The position numbers and the translations under genes were made by a program. This document shows positions 59,099-64,000 of a stretch of 64,000 bases of DNA, piece after piece. The stretch comes from Lamellibrachia satsuma (lineage: Eukaryota; Annelida; Polychaeta; Sabellida; Siboglinidae). Positions within the stretch are counted from its first letter, which is position 1; every line of letters starts with the position of its first letter. The notes below the pieces were generated by a model that saw only the letters and a list, made by a program, of their open reading frames with translations, did no database searches and had not been told where the DNA came from. The stretch covers positions 12,343,507 through 12,407,506 of the forward strand of contig BSQZ01000004.1 of assembly GCA_033239005.1 (NCBI GenBank). Reading direction: 5' to 3'.

Positions 59099-60397
59099 TT
59101 TAAGACAATTGTATTTTATAGGTTGAGATGTAGGTTCCATATACATATGATATAGGACTGCTTTTTTATTCCAGGATTTATAAGACAGTTAACAGTGAAT
59201 ATTGCTACACTCAGCAAACAGTGAACATTGGCACAATTCACCGGCATAGATTTATGAAGCAGACAAAGTAGTGAACGGTGAATGTTGCAACACTCAGCAT
59301 TTAGTGAACAATCATCATGCACTTGGTTCCCTAAGGGAATAATGTAGAATCTTGCAGCAATCATCCATTCCACGCGATAAATGTCAGATTCAGCAGTGAA
59401 ATACTGTGATTCCCTCTGATGAACCGTTTCATAAATATTACTTCGTGTTGTATTGCAGGACATTATTTTATGAAACCATGACTGAAATATAAATATTGCT
59501 GTAATGATCCTGCAGTGTACCGTACATGCAGGAAATTAGAATATATAATAAACTGTGTTAAATTTATGCAATGACCTCATTAAGGCAGTAAAAATGCCTG
59601 GATTTAAACAAGATTTGCATGTGAGATAGATGAAATTCTGGCAAGTATTTCAATATTTTTTATTTAATTGCAGTTCTATAATAACATAACATTTGATAAT
59701 GACAAAGTGTGGTGATATTTGACCAATTGTAAATCATAGAAAAATACATTTGGTAAGAATTGGAAATATGAAAACATATTAAATGAACATTATTCTGCTA
59801 TACTATAATGACTGAATGCATGTGTCTGCTAGCGCATGTTAGCGCCAGCAATTTTTAAATGACCTAGCACTCGCGGGCATTATCGCTCACCCAGAAGCGA
59901 TTTCTAAAATACCTCTTGCAATGCATTCTTTGTCATTTAGTGTGGAATAATCTTTACCTAGACTGCCATTTGCAACACATAATGTGGTCAGTAATAATTT
60001 AATTTTTTTTCTATTTCCTTGACATCATTTCATAAAAAATAAGTTAATGAAACATAATTGTGTCGTAAAGTCAGGCGTGTGCACTTAAAAAGAATTATAA
60101 AGGAGTACAGTACTTCAGGAAAAGGGTCAAGTAGCAATTACATGCAAGTACACAATAATTTTACTTAGTTATAGACTTACAATCATGTACAAATGTACTT
60201 TAAACTTAACCCCAAAACTTGTTATCCCTGGTGTACGAGGTGGTCGTTGTAATGCATATATTGTGTTTTGCTTTGTAGATAGTTTCACAACACAGACACC
60301 ACAGCCAACATACAACTACACACTTGGGTTATCACACCTCACATGTGTACCACAACCAACATGTTTGTGCAGACATTTCAAATTTGTGTAGACGTTT
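59099..60397. other. Non-coding stretch
   Basis: Contains an imperfect internal duplication at 59195-59310 (CAGTGAA..TTG..ACACTCAGCA). No gene recognised. Confidence 0.4.
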
Positions 60398-60490
60398 CAG
60401 GCCTTGACATTACGCTTTTGTAGTCGGTGGCCCAGTGGACCAGCATATTCGAAAAGTTACTAGCCCCCCACAAAAGTTACTGCCCGGGTT
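60398..60490. mobile_element. Left end of a hAT-like element (CAGGCCTTGACATTAAGC family)
   Basis: CAGGCCTTGACATTACGC, GTGGCCCAGTGGACCAGCAT, AAAGTTACTAGCCCCCCAC. Same end type and orientation as 43604. No partner end found. Confidence 0.5.
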
Positions 60491-61570
60491 TTATCTCTGA
60501 TATAAAACATAGAATGTGTGCAATGCATCACGGTAGTTTCATGTATGTAGGACCTATATGTAAATTTAGCTAATTCTTCTGGCTACAAGACAGCCCTGTG
60601 TTCATTGAAAACTACTGATTAGCTAGGGCAGGAATGATAAGCCTGTATTCCTCTGTATCGCGATACATACACGATACACAATATCATCACTGAGCTACGG
60701 TACATGCAAACGAGGAAGGCAAATGCAGTACACAAACGTGGTAGACAAAAATAAATGAATTGCAACATCACTGCGAAACAATAGTGTCAATGTAAACGTT
60801 TTCTGCCTGTGTATCAGTAAGAAGCAAAATAACCATTTAATAACGTCTGCTGTTGCATTCGCATGGGCACCGACCAGCTCCCATTTGCCAATTAATGTTC
60901 TTATAAGCTGCACGGGTGTTTCCATGAGGGGAGTCAAATGGTTTATTTATTCAAATGACCATTGTTTTCTTTCAAAAACTGCCGTAAATTAACTTGGTTT
61001 AGTTTTCTTTCAGTTGTTTAATTGACCCAGATTTCTTCCCAATACCAAGCAGCAGTGACGAGTAGCAAGACACCGCGAACTATTAATTATTTTTTGGAGG
61101 CGTTTCGCCAGTCAGCAAATTATGCTAATCAACTACAATGTTATACTATGTTTATAAACTAAAATAATATCAGCTAAAACATTATTTTGTATGGCTTAAA
61201 TATTAATATCTTGCCACAGAATTAAGCCAGAGTCAAAATGTTTGCATTTTTGGACTTCTTATAGTAGCCTTTACAATGATATGACACATGTAGGGTAAAC
61301 AAATACAAAATCTCTGACATGCCTATACATATATGGCTATAGGGTTATTGTTACTTACATATCATGCAGAATGGGTGGCGTTATAAGAGGACTACTATGT
61401 AGAATTCATGCCACCTGTGTATTTTTTCTGTGCATCCCTTGTTCAGGGTCTGGATCCGCCTATGCTATTTATACCCATGCAGTCAGATGCCACTGTACAT
61501 GTCATGGTTGACTCAATGCCAAGGGCCAGCCCAAGGCCAAGCCAAGCCAAGGTGTTACAACCTCGATGGC
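60491..61570. other. Non-coding stretch
   Basis: No gene recognised. Confidence 0.4.
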
Positions 61571-62740
61571 GATACAGTGCCATGGCAGTGCTCTGAGGCG
61601 CGTGCCGATGCGGCGCATCGGCACGGGTCAAGCAAAACGTTCTTTTGTAGCCTACTTCAGTTACGTAGCGGCACGAAACACGTACGATATTATATTTCGC
61701 AGAGACAAGAGTGCATTTCAGTATACAGCTGATGTGTACATAGGTGGCTGCTAAAACAATTCGCTTGACGTACAGAAGCTTACCTCAAACACTTCGTCCG
61801 CGCGCTGCGCGCATAGACAAGTGTCGTCCGTCTGTAATGATTACGTAACGTCGCGCGCGAAAATGGCGTCCGCGCGCGTAGGTAGAGTCATCCGCCCCAC
61901 TCTTGAGCTAGCCTACTACAGCAACAGCCAGATAGAAAAAAATTGTAGGGCGATTGACTTTGCCTACCGCGCGCGCTGCTGGCTGGTTGGCTCTTTTCTA
62001 ACATAAGGATGGGCGACCCCAAGTGTTCTGACTAATGTGTCTGCTAAGAAGAGTACAGCGTAAAACCACCACTTCAAAAAACAATACAAGTACTCGGGGC
62101 GTTCATTTCGGTGGTGCAGTGATAGTGCCGTGATAGCAGTGTTTTGGAAACGCGTAGTTGCGTCCTTCTCCGTGTCGTGAAAGTATACGACACTGACCCA
62201 GACCCAATTGTTTATTGCAGAGGCCAGAGCATCATCTCAGCGAGACAGAACATTCTATATTTGGCGCAGATTCTTTATTTGGCATAAATTCTTTTTTTGC
62301 CGCTTCAACGAATCTTTGTTTTTTAATATCAGACTACGGTGATGAATCCCGCCAATGCGTGCACATGTTGCATAACTGGTGCATGTCCTACATATTAGGC
62401 CTATAATTTCCAACCCTCCCGGATTTGTTACGTAACTACCGTCCTCCCGGAAAACAAGGTCTCTCGGATTGTTGGCTGTAAAAAAATAAATTTAGATTTG
62501 TAGGACACTTTAACCGGGAGTTCCCTTCGCTCGCGTTTTACCACAGCACGTATTTACGTTTTAACGATCAGCGCGCCACAAACATGTGTACACATTGCAC
62601 TGCCATCTAGCGAATGCAGTGTACTCTAGCCTCCATCGAGGCGCCGCAATGTTTCGCGCGCAAAGTCGAGTTCACGAAAGGGCGCGAGAATCAGACCGAT
62701 CGAGACGCAAAGACGAACGCGTCTGACGATTTCTAGGATG
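61571..62740. promoter_or_regulatory. CpG-rich patch, possible promoter/CpG island
   Basis: Two clusters (61580-62000 and 62520-62740) are dense in CG, with words such as GCGCGCTGCGCGC, GTCGCGCGCGAAAATGGCG, ACCGCGCGCGC and GGGCGCGAG, in a window where CpG is otherwise scarce. AAAATGGCG (about 61860) matches the YY1-type site common at animal promoters. It also supplies an ATG (MASARVGRV) in a 61-codon frame, 61821-62006. This could be a start-of-gene region whose exons lie outside or have decayed. It is an inference from composition. Confidence 0.35.
61601..61625. repeat. 25-bp palindrome
   Basis: CGTGCCGATGCG and its exact reverse complement around a single central G. Confidence 0.9.
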
Positions 62741-62811
62741 GGGTGGGGCCGTGTAATCTAATTTGATTGGATGGTTTTGCCACAACATCGATTTTCCCCT
62801 CAGAAGATTTT

Positions 62812-62874
62812 TTTGTATTGTATTGTATTGTATTGTATTGTATTGTATTGTATTGTATTGTATTGTATTGTATT
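62812..62874. repeat. (TTGTA)n pentanucleotide microsatellite
   Basis: About 12.5 perfect units. Confidence 0.97.
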
Positions 62875-63699
62875 CAGTTCCAACAGGTTCGAAGACAGAG
62901 TAACATGACTGATAACAAAATATAAGAACAATACGTATAAATAATAAAAACAGTAAGAACAATAGTTGTAATAAGGGTATAAAACCACACAATACCGCCA
63001 TTACTAACATAGCAAGCTAAGGCATTATCATTAAAATATAGGGGAGAGTTTTCGGGATTGGACCAGTTCCTCGAACGGACAGGTGCAGTATATTCCATGT
63101 TACTGTATACCGTGGCATCCTCTATCGATTATGTCACTCATCAGTGGCATTTCAGATGACACGGTAAGTTTCGACGAAATAGCAGTACTTTTTAAATATT
63201 TATCACCGAAAGTATGTTTTCTATGTCCCCGACATAATAATCAGGCCGTGATCAGTCATCAGTACAGCATCCTTGGTTATATTTACATGCCAAAATGTGT
63301 TTCCATCAAGAGTATAGGAGCCCAACGTATGTGGCGATAATAAGAAATTTAAAGTTGATGTCGTCTTCTTGTGATGACAACGCACTATTTTTAACACATG
63401 AAATTCCACGAGTGGACCACTGCAGTTGCCACAGTTGGACCAGTGACTCACATAAGGGTATGCCATCATTAGATGTGTGTAATTATTCCAACACAGTTTA
63501 CTGATTACCAGAAAGTAATATTAGACAAGGGAGCAATTATAATAATGCAAATAAAGGAAGTTGCTAAGTGGTCCAATCGAGGGAACTTGTAACAGAACAC
63601 ATTTTGTCACAGGTAAATATACATTGTTTAAAACTACCAAATACTTTATTAGGGTTTATATAAATTTAGTGTCAATGGTCATATATAAACGGAAGAGGA
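62875..63699. other. Non-coding stretch
   Basis: Several overlapping open frames of 60-110 codons on both strands (for example 63083-63340 plus) but none with a recognised motif. Some could be 5' parts of the transposase remnant that follows. Confidence 0.35.
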
Positions 63700-64000
63700 T
63701 AAAAATAGAACTGGCAAATGGTGGACCTCCGGGGGCAAAGGCTGGATGTACAATGAGGGGTTTGTTATTTGACTGTGACATTTTGTTAAACCAACGAAGG
63801 AGGAGACTGATATAGCTCGGGAAGCTGGAATGGCCTTGGTCTCACTTCCGCCACACACGACTCACCGATTCCAGCCTTTGGATGGGGCCTTTTTCGGACC
63901 GTTTGGAAATGATGAATTGAGGATGTGGATGAGAGAACATGTAGGCAAACCAGTGACAACATTGCAAGTCGCCGAAATTCTTAATGTGGTGTACAGAAAA
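63700..64000 (+). pseudogene. Pogo/Tigger-like DDE transposase remnant, runs off the window
   Basis: An upstream frame reads IELANGGPPGAKAGC (63705-63750), like the GPPG...sGWm segment of CENP-B/pogo-type DDE_1 transposases. A second frame from about 63803 reads IAREAGMALVSLPPHTTHRF and QPLDGAFFGPF, then REHVGKPVTTLQVAEILNVV. This is the LPPHTSH-x-LQPLD...F.P segment and the helix after it. The catalytic LDNHxSH region that normally lies between the two blocks is missing, so there is an internal deletion as well as a frame change. The second frame stays open for 66 codons to the last base and continues outside. Confidence 0.75.

Noticed and set aside
1..64000. Bacterial-type operons, defence islands, phage genes or an endogenous retrovirus with LTRs
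   Set aside because: No ribosome-binding sites, no gene clusters, and no gag-protease-integrase order or long terminal repeats; all RT genes seen are non-LTR or Penelope-like.

Overview
This is eukaryotic, almost certainly animal, genomic DNA. It is AT-rich and littered with microsatellites, minisatellites and decayed transposable elements. There are no operons, no intact long host genes, and no rRNA or CRISPR array. The element mix is RTE and CR1/Jockey-like LINEs, endonuclease-RT LINEs of the type often mislabelled craniofacial development protein 2, a Penelope-like GIY-YIG element, a tRNA-derived SINE, hAT-like and TTAA-target DNA elements, and a pogo/Tigger-like transposase. That mix suits an aquatic invertebrate such as a mollusc, lancelet or annelid, but the sequence alone does not fix the species.

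Layout. From 1 to 5 kb there is a TTAA-flanked element and two adjoining candidate membrane-protein exons on the minus strand. From 5 to 9 kb there is a GC-ended hAT-like element sitting inside an old repeat, then a 46-bp minisatellite of about 25 copies. From 9.3 to 13.1 kb there is a minus-strand LINE split by an 807-bp DNA element, followed by a second TTAA element. From 16.7 to 19.7 kb lies a near full-length RTE LINE whose 5' quarter is inverted (twin-priming structure). From 20 to 44 kb it is mostly non-coding DNA with a SINE, hAT-like elements and ends, a Penelope-like fragment, a second copy of the 0.8-kb DNA element, a tandem duplication and several hairpins.

From 44.5 to 59.1 kb is a LINE graveyard with nested insertions: a MITE inside a LINE 5' UTR, a 4-kb two-ORF LINE inside another LINE, and a CR1-like LINE inside a relative of itself. 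From 61.6 to 62.7 kb there is a CpG-rich patch. The window ends inside a pogo-like transposase remnant.

The genes here do not work together in a pathway; they are independent mobile-element remnants. The only possible host coding signals are short candidate exons at about 1.1-1.6 kb, 37.0-37.3 kb and 49.2-49.7 kb. I see no convincing previously undescribed system. The most informative structures are the datable nested insertions, the RTE inversion and the two-copy DNA element with filled and empty sites.
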